This document shows, one piece after another, positions 8,649 to 18,103 of a DNA stretch of 64,000 bases; the stretch's first letter is position 1; each line of letters begins with the position of its first letter. The stretch is taken from NCBI GenBank assembly GCA_046329815.1, contig JAXLTY010000002.1, positions 248,001 through 312,000 of the forward strand, in the 5' to 3' direction. The stretch is from JADJSS01 sp046329815 (GTDB lineage: Bacteria; Bacteroidota; Bacteroidia; Chitinophagales; JADIYW01). The position numbers were made by a program, and so were the translations under genes. A model generated the notes under the pieces. That model made no database searches, was not told the origin of the DNA, and saw nothing but the letters and a program-made list of their open reading frames with translations.

Positions 8649-10511
8649 ATGGCTGAAGCACAATATACCGAAGACAATATACGCTCGCTCGACTGGAAAG
8701 AACATATCCGATTGCGACCGGGTATGTACATCGGAAAACTAGGCGATGGTTCCGCGCCCGATGATGGTATCTATGTTCTCTTAAAAGAAATTGTCGATAA
8801 CTCTATCGATGAGTTCGTTATGGGAAACGGCAAGCAGATCGATATTTCCATAAAAGATAAAACCGTTACTGTACGCGATTATGGTCGCGGCATTCCATTA
8901 GGTGCTGTTATCGATTGCGTTTCGAAAATAAACACCGGCGGTAAATATGATTCGCGCGCCTTTCAGAAATCTGTAGGTTTAAATGGTGTCGGTACTAAAG
9001 CGGTAAATGCATTATCTACCTATTTCAAAGTAGAGTCAGTGCGCGATGGTGAAAAGAAAGTAGCAGAATTCGACAAAGGCGAATTGGTTAAAGACCACAA
9101 AATTGAAAAAACAACCGATAAAAACGGAACTTTATTTCAGTTTCATGCAGATAATTCCATCTTTAAGAACTTTCATTATGTAGCAGAATTCATCGAAGAG
9201 CAACTTTGGAATTATGCATATCTGAATGCAGGTTTAACGGTAAACTTCAACGGCAATAAATTCGTTTCCAAAGATGGTTTAAAAGATTTGCTGACCAAAA
9301 AAACGAATGAAGCCGAGCTTCGTTATCCAATCATTCATTTAAAAGATAGCGATATTGAAATTGCTTTATCTCACAGTAATCAATATGGCGAAGAATACTA
9401 TTCATTTGTTAATGGTCAATATACTACACAAGGCGGAACGCATTTAGCAGCATTTAAAGAAGCGATTGTAAAAACATTGCGTGAATTTTATAAAAAACAA
9501 TTTGAAGCGTCTGATATTCGCCAGGCAATTGTTGGTGCAATTTCTGTTCGTGTGCAGGAACCGGTTTTCGAATCGCAGACCAAAACAAAATTGGGTTCGA
9601 TCAATATGTGGGAAAACGGACCGACTCTAAAATCGTTCGTTAATGATTTTATCAAAGACAAACTGGATTCTTTCCTGCATAAAAACCCAACGGTAGCAGA
9701 CGCTTTATTGAAACGAATCCAGCAATCAGAACGCGAACGCAAAGATTTGTCAGGTATTCGTAAACTGGCGAACGAACGCGCGAAGTCGGCGAACTTACAC
9801 AACAAAAAATTGCGCGATTGTCGTGTGCATTATTCAGATGAAAAAAATGAATTGCATGCAGAAACTACTTTATTTATTACCGAAGGCGATTCGGCATCAG
9901 GTTCTATAACTAAAGCACGAAATCCGCAGACGCAGGCAGTTTTCTCATTGCGCGGAAAACCATTGAATTGCTATGGTTTGACGAAAAAAATTGTGTATCA
10001 AAATGAAGAATTTAATTTATTGCAGCATGCGTTAGATATTGAAGAAGATGTAGATAATTTGCGATACAATAATGTAGTCATCGCTACCGATGCCGATGTA
10101 GATGGTATGCATATTCGTTTATTATTAATGACTTTTTTCTTACAATTTTTTCCCGATTTAGTGAAGAAAGGTCATTTGTATGTTTTGATTACACCGTTGT
10201 TCCGTGTGCGAGATAAAAAAGAAACCATCTATTGTTATTCAGAACAGGAAAAATTAAAAGCAGTAGAAAAACTGCGCGGCAAACCGGAAATTACACGCTT
10301 TAAAGGTTTAGGTGAAATTTCACCATCAGAGTTTGGACAATTTATCGGTGATAATATTCGTCTGGAACCGGTGGTTTTAAAAAGTAATCAAAGTATTGAG
10401 CAATTATTGGAATATTTCATGGGCAAAAATACACCAGACAGGCAAAACTTCATTATCAATAATTTAAAAATTGAAAAAGACGAAGTAGAAGAAGAGTTGG
10501 TTGAAAACTAG
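8649..10511 (+). CDS. parE: DNA topoisomerase IV subunit B
   Basis: The 620-residue protein is the ATPase and TOPRIM subunit of a type IIA topoisomerase, which relaxes and decatenates DNA. In order: GHKL ATPase motifs LRPGMYIG, EIVDNSIDEF, DYGRGIPLG and GLNGVGTKAVNALS within the first 125 residues; the transducer with its conserved QTKTKLGS loop (residues 310-320); the TOPRIM EGDSASGS (near 413) and metal-binding DADVDGMHIR (near 478); and the C-terminal FKGLGEISPSEFGQFI. The length is short like ParE of Bacteroidota, without the GyrB insert. It is followed by parC after 61 bases, which supports topoisomerase IV rather than gyrase. Confidence 0.95.
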   Translation: MAEAQYTEDNIRSLDWKEHIRLRPGMYIGKLGDGSAPDDGIYVLLKEIVDNSIDEFVMGNGKQIDISIKDKTVTVRDYGRGIPLGAVIDCVSKINTGGKYDSRAFQKSVGLNGVGTKAVNALSTYFKVESVRDGEKKVAEFDKGELVKDHKIEKTTDKNGTLFQFHADNSIFKNFHYVAEFIEEQLWNYAYLNAGLTVNFNGNKFVSKDGLKDLLTKKTNEAELRYPIIHLKDSDIEIALSHSNQYGEEYYSFVNGQYTTQGGTHLAAFKEAIVKTLREFYKKQFEASDIRQAIVGAISVRVQEPVFESQTKTKLGSINMWENGPTLKSFVNDFIKDKLDSFLHKNPTVADALLKRIQQSERERKDLSGIRKLANERAKSANLHNKKLRDCRVHYSDEKNELHAETTLFITEGDSASGSITKARNPQTQAVFSLRGKPLNCYGLTKKIVYQNEEFNLLQHALDIEEDVDNLRYNNVVIATDADVDGMHIRLLLMTFFLQFFPDLVKKGHLYVLITPLFRVRDKKETIYCYSEQEKLKAVEKLRGKPEITRFKGLGEISPSEFGQFIGDNIRLEPVVLKSNQSIEQLLEYFMGKNTPDRQNFIINNLKIEKDEVEEELVEN

Positions 10512-10572
10512 CAACTTTCATTCGAATACAGTGAGAATCTTGCTAAAATATTTGAATTAGAATTAAAAAAAC

Positions 10573-13158
10573 ATGTCAACAGAAGAATACAACGAACAAC
10601 ATAACGATCATATCACCACGATTGATGGTTTATACGAAAACTGGTTTTTAGATTATGCATCATATGTAATATTAGAGCGTGCTGTGCCTGCATTATATGA
10701 TGGATTCAAGCCGGTACAGCGCCGCATCATGCACGCTATGAAAGAACTCGATGATGGCCGTTACAATAAAGTAGCGAACATAGTCGGCAGTACAATGCAA
10801 TTCCATCCGCATGGCGACGCCAGTATAAATGATGCCATTGTGAATATTGGTCAAAAAGATCTATTGATCGATTGCCAGGGAAATTGGGGCGACATTAGAA
10901 CAGGCGACAATGCTGCAGCACCGCGTTACATCGAAGCGCGTTTGTCCAAATTTGCGTTAGATGTTTTGTTCAATGAAGACACTACCGAATGGCAATTATC
11001 TTATGATGGCAGAAAAAGAGAACCGGTAAATCTGCCGGTAAAATTTCCGTTAGTATTAGCACAAGGCGCAGAAGGCATCGCTGTCGGTTTATCCACGAAA
11101 ATAATGCCACATAACTTTTGCGAATTAATTGATGCATCTATAAAATACTTGAGAAAAGAGCCGTTTGAATTATATCCTGATTTTTTAACAGGTGGTTTGG
11201 TAGATGTGCGCGAATACAATGATGGTAAACGTGGAGGAAGAATTCGGTCACGCGCGCGCATTGAAATCGTAGATAAAAAAACACTCAAGATTACTGAAAT
11301 TCCATTTGGTACTACAACTTCGGATTTGATTGATTCAATTTTGAAAGCCAATGAAAAAGGAAAGATCAAGATCAAAAAAGTAATTGATAACACAGCGAAA
11401 GAAGTGGAAATTTTTATTGAGTTGCAACCGCAGGTTTCGCCAAGCGTCACAGTTGATGCCTTATATGCATTCTCTGATTGCGAGTTGTCTGTATCGCCGA
11501 ATACCTGTGTCATTATTAATGATAAACCGCATTTCATCGGTGCTTCTGAAGCATTGCGTTTGTCAACAGATACGACAGTTCAGTTATTGAAACGCGAGTT
11601 GGAAATCCAATTAAAAGAACTGGAAGATAAGTGGCATTTTTCTTCATTGGAAAAAATATTCATTGAAAATAAGATCTATCGCGACATTGAAGAAGAAGAA
11701 ACTTGGGAAGGCGTGATTGCAGCAATCGATAAAGGTTTAACACCGTTCAAAAAATTATTGATGCGCGAAGTAACCGAAGATGATATCGTGCGTTTAACGG
11801 AAATAAAGATCAAACGTATCTCAAAATTCGATAAGAAAAAAGCGGACGAATATATTAAAGGTTTGGAAGATGCGATGGAAGAGACGAAGAAAAACCTGAA
11901 ATCATTGACTAAATACGCCATAAAGTATTTTGAAGAATTACTTAAAAAATATGGCAAAGGCAAAGAACGTAAAACGGAAATTGCCATCTTTGATGTTGTC
12001 GAAATTAAAACGGTTGCTGCTAATAATGAGAAGTTGTATGTTAATCGGGCAGAAGGTTTTATTGGCTACGGCAAAGATTTGAAGAAAGAAGAATTTATTT
12101 CAGAATGTTCTGATATTGACGACATCATCGCATTTACGAAAGATGGTAAAATGAAAGTTGTCCGCAATGCAGAAAAAGTATTTGTAGGCAAAGATATTAT
12201 TCATGTGGCAGTTTGGAAAAAGAACGACGAACGCACAACGTATAACTGTGTTTACTTAGATGGTAAAACCGGAACCAGTTTTGCAAAACGTTTTAACGTA
12301 ACATCTATTACGCGTGATAAAGAATATCATATTACGCAAGGAAATCCAAAATCGAAGATTTTATATTTTTCAGTGAATCCGAACGGCGAAGCAGAAGCAT
12401 GCAATGTAGTGTTGTCGCCAACCTGCAGCGCGCGCAATAAAGTCTTTGAATTCGATTTTTATAATCTGGATATTAAAGGCAGAAGCTCAAACGGAAATAT
12501 TGTAACGAAATATCCGGTAAAAAAAATAGAACAAAAAACAAAAGGCAGAACTACTTTAGGTGGTGTTGAGATTTGGCTCGATGATACGGTCGGTCGTTTA
12601 AATATTGATAAGCGCGGTCGTTATTTAGGTTCGTTCCAAAACGAAGATAAGATTTTAGTGGTGCTGAAAACCGGTGAATATTATCTGACTAACTTTGAAT
12701 TGACGAATCGATATGCAATGAATGACATTGTCGCGATTGATAAATTGTATCCGACAACAACCATTTCTGCAATACATTATTCCGACAGCAAGAAAGTAAA
12801 TTATGTAAAACGTTTCAATATTGAAACAACTACGATTGATACGAAATACAATTTTATTTCTGAAGAAAATAATGCGAAATTAGTATTCGCTACCTTGTTT
12901 TCAAATCCAACGGTTGAGTATAAAATGGATCTTGGAAAAGGAAAAGTAAGTGAACCGGAAACGGTGAATCTGGTAGAATTTATAGATGTGAAAGGATGGA
13001 AAGCAATTGGAAATAAACTGATCGGTGGCACTATCAAAGAAGTAAAAATGATTGAAAGTGCTCACGAAGATGACGAACAAGCGGTCAATTTTGATATTGA
13101 TTTTGAGATCACAAACCTGAGAGACAAACCGGAACCGGAGCAAGGCGAGTTGTTTTAG
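10573..13158 (+). CDS. parC: DNA topoisomerase IV subunit A
   Basis: This 861-residue protein is the breakage-reunion subunit. The N-terminal part has ASYVILERAVPALYDGFKPV, the QRDR region HPHGDASINDAIVN and the catalytic Tyr at residue 119 in APRYIEARLS. A coiled-coil tower follows around residues 370-460, and the C-terminal part (about 490-830) carries beta-pinwheel-like repeats (FIGYGKDLKKEEFISEC, KTKGRTTLGGVEIW). At position 83 (E. coli GyrA numbering, which happens to coincide here) the usual quinolone-binding Ser is Ala. It follows parE in one transcription unit. The partner and gap leave little doubt about its identity. Confidence 0.94.
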   Translation: MSTEEYNEQHNDHITTIDGLYENWFLDYASYVILERAVPALYDGFKPVQRRIMHAMKELDDGRYNKVANIVGSTMQFHPHGDASINDAIVNIGQKDLLIDCQGNWGDIRTGDNAAAPRYIEARLSKFALDVLFNEDTTEWQLSYDGRKREPVNLPVKFPLVLAQGAEGIAVGLSTKIMPHNFCELIDASIKYLRKEPFELYPDFLTGGLVDVREYNDGKRGGRIRSRARIEIVDKKTLKITEIPFGTTTSDLIDSILKANEKGKIKIKKVIDNTAKEVEIFIELQPQVSPSVTVDALYAFSDCELSVSPNTCVIINDKPHFIGASEALRLSTDTTVQLLKRELEIQLKELEDKWHFSSLEKIFIENKIYRDIEEEETWEGVIAAIDKGLTPFKKLLMREVTEDDIVRLTEIKIKRISKFDKKKADEYIKGLEDAMEETKKNLKSLTKYAIKYFEELLKKYGKGKERKTEIAIFDVVEIKTVAANNEKLYVNRAEGFIGYGKDLKKEEFISECSDIDDIIAFTKDGKMKVVRNAEKVFVGKDIIHVAVWKKNDERTTYNCVYLDGKTGTSFAKRFNVTSITRDKEYHITQGNPKSKILYFSVNPNGEAEACNVVLSPTCSARNKVFEFDFYNLDIKGRSSNGNIVTKYPVKKIEQKTKGRTTLGGVEIWLDDTVGRLNIDKRGRYLGSFQNEDKILVVLKTGEYYLTNFELTNRYAMNDIVAIDKLYPTTTISAIHYSDSKKVNYVKRFNIETTTIDTKYNFISEENNAKLVFATLFSNPTVEYKMDLGKGKVSEPETVNLVEFIDVKGWKAIGNKLIGGTIKEVKMIESAHEDDEQAVNFDIDFEITNLRDKPEPEQGELF

Positions 13159-13267
13159 TATATACCAGTTTTTTGTGATAATTAATAATAACATTCTAAA
13201 AATCATACTGTTAATTTCTTTATTTGGCATAAGATTTGTAAATTAGAGTACGTAAACAACTAAGAAC

Positions 13268-14032
13268 ATGACAACTTTCAAATTTAACGTGACTAACGTT
13301 CTCGTAATTATTTTTCTATTTTCAACATTTAACATCGCAAAAGCACAGACCAAAACAGTAGCGCAATGGGTTGCTTTGGCAAAAAGCGGACAAAAAAACC
13401 TGATTGGTGCGAATTTGACCGGCGCTGATTTGCAAAACATCGATTTAAGTGGTGTAGATTTGACCAAAGCAAATTTGACCGGTGCGAATTTTACAAACGC
13501 GAATTTATCTAAAGCAAAATTGGAACAATGCAACTTAACCGGCGTAAATTTTACAGGTGCAAACTTAACTAAAGCTGATTTTTTAGCAACCAACATGATT
13601 TATGTAAACCTTAGAAATGCAAATCTGACACAGGCATTATTACAGGAAGCCAATTTATCGTATGCGATTTTAAACGGTGCAAACCTGACATCTGCAAATC
13701 TGATCTTGGCTGATTTATCCAACGCAGATTTATGGAATGCTAATTTAACGAATGCAATCATCAGCTATGATGCAACCGTTACAGCTACTTCCAGCACCAC
13801 TTATGAAGGAACAACAACCAATACCAATACAAGCACGACAAAAATTCCTGTTCCTGAAATAGTAGAAACGGAATCTTTAGGAACAGCGCTTGAAAAATAT
13901 GAACAAAATAAAAGTGGTTTTGTGAAATTATCAGCAGCCAGAATGAATGCGAATACAACAGGTATTGATTTGGCTTGGGCAAAAAAGAATGGCGCATTTA
14001 TTTCTACTAAAACAGCAACGTCTGTAAAATAA
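13268..14032 (+). CDS. secreted pentapeptide-repeat protein
   Basis: The 254-residue protein has a signal peptide (about 25 residues ending IAKAQ), then about 125 residues (44-165) of A(N/D)LXX pentapeptide repeats such as ANLTG, ADLQN, IDLSG and VDLTK. This would form a right-handed quadrilateral beta-helix of about six coils. A Thr/Ser-rich linker and a C-terminal region of 60 residues without known family follow. It lies 109 bases behind parC. Cytoplasmic pentapeptide proteins such as Qnr and MfpA protect type II topoisomerases, but the signal peptide here argues against that role. Function unknown. Confidence 0.85.
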   Translation: MTTFKFNVTNVLVIIFLFSTFNIAKAQTKTVAQWVALAKSGQKNLIGANLTGADLQNIDLSGVDLTKANLTGANFTNANLSKAKLEQCNLTGVNFTGANLTKADFLATNMIYVNLRNANLTQALLQEANLSYAILNGANLTSANLILADLSNADLWNANLTNAIISYDATVTATSSTTYEGTTTNTNTSTTKIPVPEIVETESLGTALEKYEQNKSGFVKLSAARMNANTTGIDLAWAKKNGAFISTKTATSVK

Positions 14033-14039
14033 AAAAAAA

Positions 14040-15062
14040 TTGGATTCAATTACACATGTCGTTATTGGCGGCGCACTCGGTGAGTTAACGCTTGGCAAAA
14101 AATTAGGCAATAAAGCTATTGTACTTGGTGCTATTGCGAATACCATTCCTGATTTGGATGTGTTTACCACAAAATTGGCAAGTTCGCCCGAAATGGCAAT
14201 GCATTTTCATCGTGGTTATACACATGCGTTTTTTACGCATCCGTTTATGGCGATTCCGTTTGCTTATTTGACCTACAGGATTTTTACAAAAGAAATTTCT
14301 TTTGTGAAATGGTATTTATTTTTTCTGTTAGGATTTGTAACACATGTTTTATTAGATGGCGGAACGGCTTACGGCACACAAATGTTCTTGCCATTCACCA
14401 ATAAATTGATTAGCTGGAACAACTTAGCAGTGGTCGATCCGTTGTTTACAATCGCACCATTATTATTTTTTATTGCAGTTTGGTTTTTCAAAAAAGAAAA
14501 TAATTTAAGAAGAAAATTGGCCGTAGGAAGTATCATGGTCAGTTTGTTTTATTTAGGAACATCAACGATCAATAAATTCAATTCTGCGAGCGTGTTTAAA
14601 CAAAATCTCAAAGAAAAAAATATTACTGTCACAGACTTCACCAGTACGCCAACTATGTTTACATCTTGGTTGTGGAATATGGTTGCGTATAATGATTCTA
14701 CGATGTACATGGCAGAATATTCTGTGTTTCAGAAAGATAAAAAAGTAAATATTTTAGAAATTCCGAGAAATACAGCATTACTGGAACCAATAAAAAACAG
14801 CTACACGGTACAAACTGATATCTGGTTCAGTGACGGAAAATATTACGTTGGACAAGGACAAGGCGATACCTTAAATTTTTATATTACAAAATGGGGTCGC
14901 GGTGATTTGACACAAAATGATCCGTACAAAATGATGCCGTTTTACGGTAAAATATTTAAAGATGCAACCGGTAAAGTGTGTTCTAAGCAAGTAGAACCGG
15001 ATTTCACATCAGCAGATTTTATGAAATACTTTGCTATGATTTACAATAGAATTTTTAAGTAG
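14040..15062 (+). CDS. YdjM/DUF457-like metal-dependent membrane hydrolase, TTG start
   Basis: This 340-residue protein begins at a TTG at 14040, seven bases after the previous stop; the following DSITHVVIGGALGELTLG matches the family N-terminus and no upstream ATG is available. Conserved features include IANTIPDLDVF, HFHRGYTHAFFTH and FVTHVLLDGGTAYGTQ, which supply the His/Asp residues of the YdjM/LexA-binding hydrolase-like family, and four to five transmembrane helices between residues 70 and 185. The C-terminal 150 residues are soluble and are not recognised. It is probably co-transcribed with the pentapeptide gene. The substrate is unknown. Confidence 0.85.
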   Translation: MDSITHVVIGGALGELTLGKKLGNKAIVLGAIANTIPDLDVFTTKLASSPEMAMHFHRGYTHAFFTHPFMAIPFAYLTYRIFTKEISFVKWYLFFLLGFVTHVLLDGGTAYGTQMFLPFTNKLISWNNLAVVDPLFTIAPLLFFIAVWFFKKENNLRRKLAVGSIMVSLFYLGTSTINKFNSASVFKQNLKEKNITVTDFTSTPTMFTSWLWNMVAYNDSTMYMAEYSVFQKDKKVNILEIPRNTALLEPIKNSYTVQTDIWFSDGKYYVGQGQGDTLNFYITKWGRGDLTQNDPYKMMPFYGKIFKDATGKVCSKQVEPDFTSADFMKYFAMIYNRIFK

Positions 15063-15066
15063 CATC

Positions 15067-15699
15067 TTATTTTTTTATTTGATTAAAATATTCAGTTACT
15101 TTTTTGTTGATAAACTTTTTTATTGTATTCCAGTCTTCTTTTAAAAATGATACTGGTTGTGTGGTTTCTTCAGCGTCATCAAAATAATTCATCGAACGAT
15201 ACAATTCAAAAGCATTATCTTTTGTAAAAACTGCTTTATAAAATTCAATTAGTTGTTCTATTGTATAATGATTTAACAATAAATGCAAATCATAAAAATC
15301 TTTCTTTGATCCACGCTGTGAAATAGCATTTAGTTTGAGTGCTGCTATGTGTTCCATAGATGCAAAACGAACAGATTCGACTGTTTCAATTCCTTTTATC
15401 GCATGACTAATTGAGTATTTTACAAAATCTACTTTTACATCATCAATAAAACAAAATAACATTCTGCTGTTACTTCCTTTGAAATCAAAGTTACTGTATT
15501 TCTTTTCTAAATGATTTTTTAATTCTAATACATCAAACTCAATTGTAGTAAATAAATCAATATCAATGGATGTTCGATGTCCGAATTTTAAAGATAGAGC
15601 AGTTCCGCCAACTAAAAAAAAAGATTGCAGAAAATCATCCGACATTAAATCCACCAAGATTCGCCATGTTGTTGGCTCAACTGTGTTTTTGAATAGCAT
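15067..15699 (-). CDS. AbiEii/AbiGii-type nucleotidyltransferase toxin
   Basis: This 210-residue protein carries the MNT-like signature FFLVGGTALSLKFGHRTSID followed by IDLF, and later VDFVKY, AALKLNAISQRGSKKDFYD and LHLLL, which together match the AbiEii/AbiGii toxin family. In type IV abortive-infection systems such nucleotidyltransferases modify tRNA or other nucleic acid and arrest growth. The upstream gene overlaps it by 55 bases in another frame and takes the place of the cognate antitoxin. The gene ends five bases from the convergent YdjM-like gene. Confidence 0.87.
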   Translation of the reverse strand: MLFKNTVEPTTWRILVDLMSDDFLQSFFLVGGTALSLKFGHRTSIDIDLFTTIEFDVLELKNHLEKKYSNFDFKGSNSRMLFCFIDDVKVDFVKYSISHAIKGIETVESVRFASMEHIAALKLNAISQRGSKKDFYDLHLLLNHYTIEQLIEFYKAVFTKDNAFELYRSMNYFDDAEETTQPVSFLKEDWNTIKKFINKKVTEYFNQIKK

Positions 15700-15953
15700 T
15701 TAAAAGCAGTTTTTTCAATTTCAAAATAGGTAGATGCAAAATTTAAATTTTTAGGACTCAAATAACTTACTTTCTGGATGTCTTGTTTTACTTTTTCATA
15801 AGTATATACTTTGAACAAATTCATGAAATCGTCAAAATTTCCTCTTGATATGATTCTGCCAATAATAGCTACGCTTTGTTTTTCAATATCTAATGTTGAA
15901 AAATCGGTGTCCCAAAAGAGCCGTTTATCTATATATTCAGATTTGTTTTGCAT
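15645..15953 (-). CDS. small partner of the AbiEii toxin (DUF6922-like), putative antitoxin
   Basis: The 102-residue protein has the pattern KRLFWDTDFSTLDIEKQSVA, IIGRIISRGNFDDFMNLFKV and YLSPKNLNFASTYF, seen in short proteins next to AbiEii toxins in Bacteroidota (the DUF6922 type, named from memory). It is smaller than the classical AbiEi antitoxin and lacks its obvious winged-helix length. The end of the gene overlaps the toxin start by 55 bases, so the two are translationally coupled. Role as antitoxin is inferred from position. Confidence 0.78.
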   Translation of the reverse strand: MQNKSEYIDKRLFWDTDFSTLDIEKQSVAIIGRIISRGNFDDFMNLFKVYTYEKVKQDIQKVSYLSPKNLNFASTYFEIEKTAFKCYSKTQLSQQHGESWWI

Positions 15954-16004
15954 TGTAATTCAAAGTTACATTTAAGTATAAAAAAATACAACTATTTTTA
16001 AGCA

Positions 16005-16868
16005 ATGTTTCAGCTTCCATCACCTTTACAAAAAATAGAAAACGAATTCACTAAACAATTCAACATTAACTTATTTATCAAAAGAGATGATTTGATTCAT
16101 CCTGAAATTTCAGGTAATAAGTGGCGTAAGCTAAAGTATAATATAGAGCATGCAAAGCAAGAAAATAAAGATACTATACTTACATTTGGTGGCGCCTATT
16201 CCAATCATATCACAGCAACTGCAGCAGCCGGAAAATTTTTTGATTTAAAAACGATTGGTATCATTCGTGGCGAAGAACATCAACCATTGAACAAATCATT
16301 GCAGTTTGCCAAAGATTGTGGAATGCAATTAATTTATTTAGACAGAGAAAACTATAGAAACAAAAATATTGACTCATTACTTACGACTTACGACTCACGA
16401 CTTACATACATCTTACCTGAAGGCGGCGCGAATGAATTAGCGTTAAGAGGTTGCGCGGAAATGGTAAATGAAATCAACACTGATTTTGATTTTATTTGCT
16501 GTGCTTGCGGTACTGGAACCACCATTGCAGGCATTGCTTCCAATCTACAACCACATCAAAAAGCCATCGGTATTGTTGTTTTAAAACATGATAAACTATT
16601 AAATGAAATTAAAGAAAAATTTCCAAAGCTGAAGTCTGAAATCATAATTCATCAATACGACTTCGGTGGTTACGCGAAAACAACACCTGAATTGATTCAG
16701 TTCATCAAAGATTTTTATAACGAACACCAGATCTTATTAGATTATGTCTATACCGGAAAAATGATGTTCGGTATTTTTGATTTGATGGCTAAGAATTATT
16801 TTCCTGAAAACTCAACTATTATTGCCGTACACACCGGTGGCGTGATGAATGCAAATGTGTTTGCTTAA
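16005..16868 (+). CDS. PLP-dependent ACC deaminase/D-cysteine desulfhydrase-like enzyme
   Basis: The 287-residue enzyme belongs to the fold-II PLP family. The Schiff-base lysine is in EISGNKWRKLKYN near residue 37; TFGGAYSNHITATAAAGK holds the phosphate/substrate loop, and CACGTGTTIAGIA the PLP phosphate-binding Gly/Thr stretch. The C-terminal HTGGVMNANVF is also typical. Relatives open the ACC ring or desulfhydrate D-cysteine; which reaction applies cannot be told. Residues 123-135 (16371-16407) are encoded by a copy of a dispersed DNA repeat, inserted in frame without breaking the gene. Confidence 0.88.
   Translation: MFQLPSPLQKIENEFTKQFNINLFIKRDDLIHPEISGNKWRKLKYNIEHAKQENKDTILTFGGAYSNHITATAAAGKFFDLKTIGIIRGEEHQPLNKSLQFAKDCGMQLIYLDRENYRNKNIDSLLTTYDSRLTYILPEGGANELALRGCAEMVNEINTDFDFICCACGTGTTIAGIASNLQPHQKAIGIVVLKHDKLLNEIKEKFPKLKSEIIIHQYDFGGYAKTTPELIQFIKDFYNEHQILLDYVYTGKMMFGIFDLMAKNYFPENSTIIAVHTGGVMNANVFA
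16371..16407. repeat. dispersed GACTCAC/GACTTAC tract, copy 2, inside a gene
   Basis: The tract GACTCATTACTTACGACTTA and the following CGACTCACGACTTACAT lie in the reading frame of the PLP enzyme and encode D-S-L-L-T-T-Y-D-S-R-L-T-Y. Intergenic copies are at 8612-8642 and 23987-24020. Confidence 0.75.
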
Positions 16869-16890
16869 ACGAATAAAATTTTGTTCGCTA

Positions 16891-17988
16891 TCAGTATCCT
16901 GTTCTTTTCAATTCCTGCCATTTCTGTTCGTTCATATTTTCGTCCAGGTTTGGATTGTAGGTATTTGATTTAGTGCCGATGTATTCGCCATTACTGTTCA
17001 TCCAGTATTGATTTGCACCTTCCTGAACTTTATACGTCTGACCGGTTTCCGTGTTTTGCACTTTTGCTTCTTCACGAATCATATCTACAAATTGTTCCTG
17101 GTTTTTGTCGCTGGCAGCATCATTTGCTTTATAATTACTCATGATCGCGTCATTAATCGCATTGGTTCTGTTTACATGTGCTATCTGGTTGGCTTCAAAC
17201 GCTGCCTGGTTGGCAGCCATTCGCTGATTGAAAGCAGCCCAGTTCTGACCAACGCGCTGCGCTTCTTCACGATTATACGCCATGATCGGTTCTAAATTAT
17301 AACGCGTATTCGCCAAAGCAAAGATGTATGATTTTTTAGCACTTTCAAAAGCATCAGCATCTGCTTCCAACAACGATGCCATGTAATACCACGTTTGCAT
17401 GTTCTGCGATTCACTGGCGTTTACGTGAATGAGCAAGAAATATTGTTTACCCGACGCGTCTTTCCAATCCGAACCGTAAGCTTTGATATTGGATTGAGAA
17501 GGCATGGCTTTAAATAACTGATCGCTGTACCATTTATCCATTTTAGATATTTCCGGCAGTTCATAAGACTTGATGTATTGCAGATTTCTGTTCAAACCGC
17601 TTGGTACAAAATCTTCCTGTATCAACTGCTCGATGCCAGGCAACGCACGCATCTGTGTTTTGGAATAAGCATATTGCAAACTTTGATTATAATTCATCAT
17701 AAAACTTTTTGCCGGAAAGTCAGTAACTCTGACGCCATTTGGACCAGCCACAGAAGCGCCGTCAGAGTTGAGTTTCCATTCTGCAGGCAATGGCAGTATA
17801 GCAGCGACGCCACCTTTGCCATCGGGAATTTCATGCATCACTAATTTCTGCCAGAAACCATTTTGCTTATTATCGGATGATGCATTTTCACCGCTTGTTT
17901 GAGACGCATCGCCGTTAGTAGTTGAAGGATTATTGTTGCAGCTCATCAAACAAACTGCAATAAAAATGATGTAACACAATCGAGTCAT
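16891..17988 (-). CDS. unknown lipoprotein
   Basis: This 365-residue protein begins MTRLCYIIFIAVCLMSCNNN with a lipobox ending in Cys17, followed by an Asn/Ser/Gly-rich spacer. The mature part has a region around residues 45-240 (VMHEIPDGKGGVAAILPLPAEW, FPAKSFMMNY, YMASLLEADADAF) and then a Gln/Ala/Asn-rich probable coiled coil (about 240-320). The end carries QTYKVQEGANQYWMNSNGEY and IGTKSNTYNPN, a pattern seen in secreted proteins with a terminal sequence tag. I do not recognise the family. It stands alone on the minus strand between two unrelated genes. Confidence 0.72.
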   Translation of the reverse strand: MTRLCYIIFIAVCLMSCNNNPSTTNGDASQTSGENASSDNKQNGFWQKLVMHEIPDGKGGVAAILPLPAEWKLNSDGASVAGPNGVRVTDFPAKSFMMNYNQSLQYAYSKTQMRALPGIEQLIQEDFVPSGLNRNLQYIKSYELPEISKMDKWYSDQLFKAMPSQSNIKAYGSDWKDASGKQYFLLIHVNASESQNMQTWYYMASLLEADADAFESAKKSYIFALANTRYNLEPIMAYNREEAQRVGQNWAAFNQRMAANQAAFEANQIAHVNRTNAINDAIMSNYKANDAASDKNQEQFVDMIREEAKVQNTETGQTYKVQEGANQYWMNSNGEYIGTKSNTYNPNLDENMNEQKWQELKRTGY

Positions 17989-18103
17989 AGTATATGGTTT
18001 TAAGACGTAAAATGATAAACTAATATACTGAATTTTTTTGTTGATGAAAGAAAAGCCGATTGCTAATGCAATACTATTTTAGGAAAAGTTACAAACTTTA
18101 GAA

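Noticed and set aside
10573..13158. Gyrase A identity
   Set aside because: The gene directly follows a short ParE-type subunit, and the QRDR and C-terminal repeats fit Bacteroidota topoisomerase IV better; gyrA is usually elsewhere.
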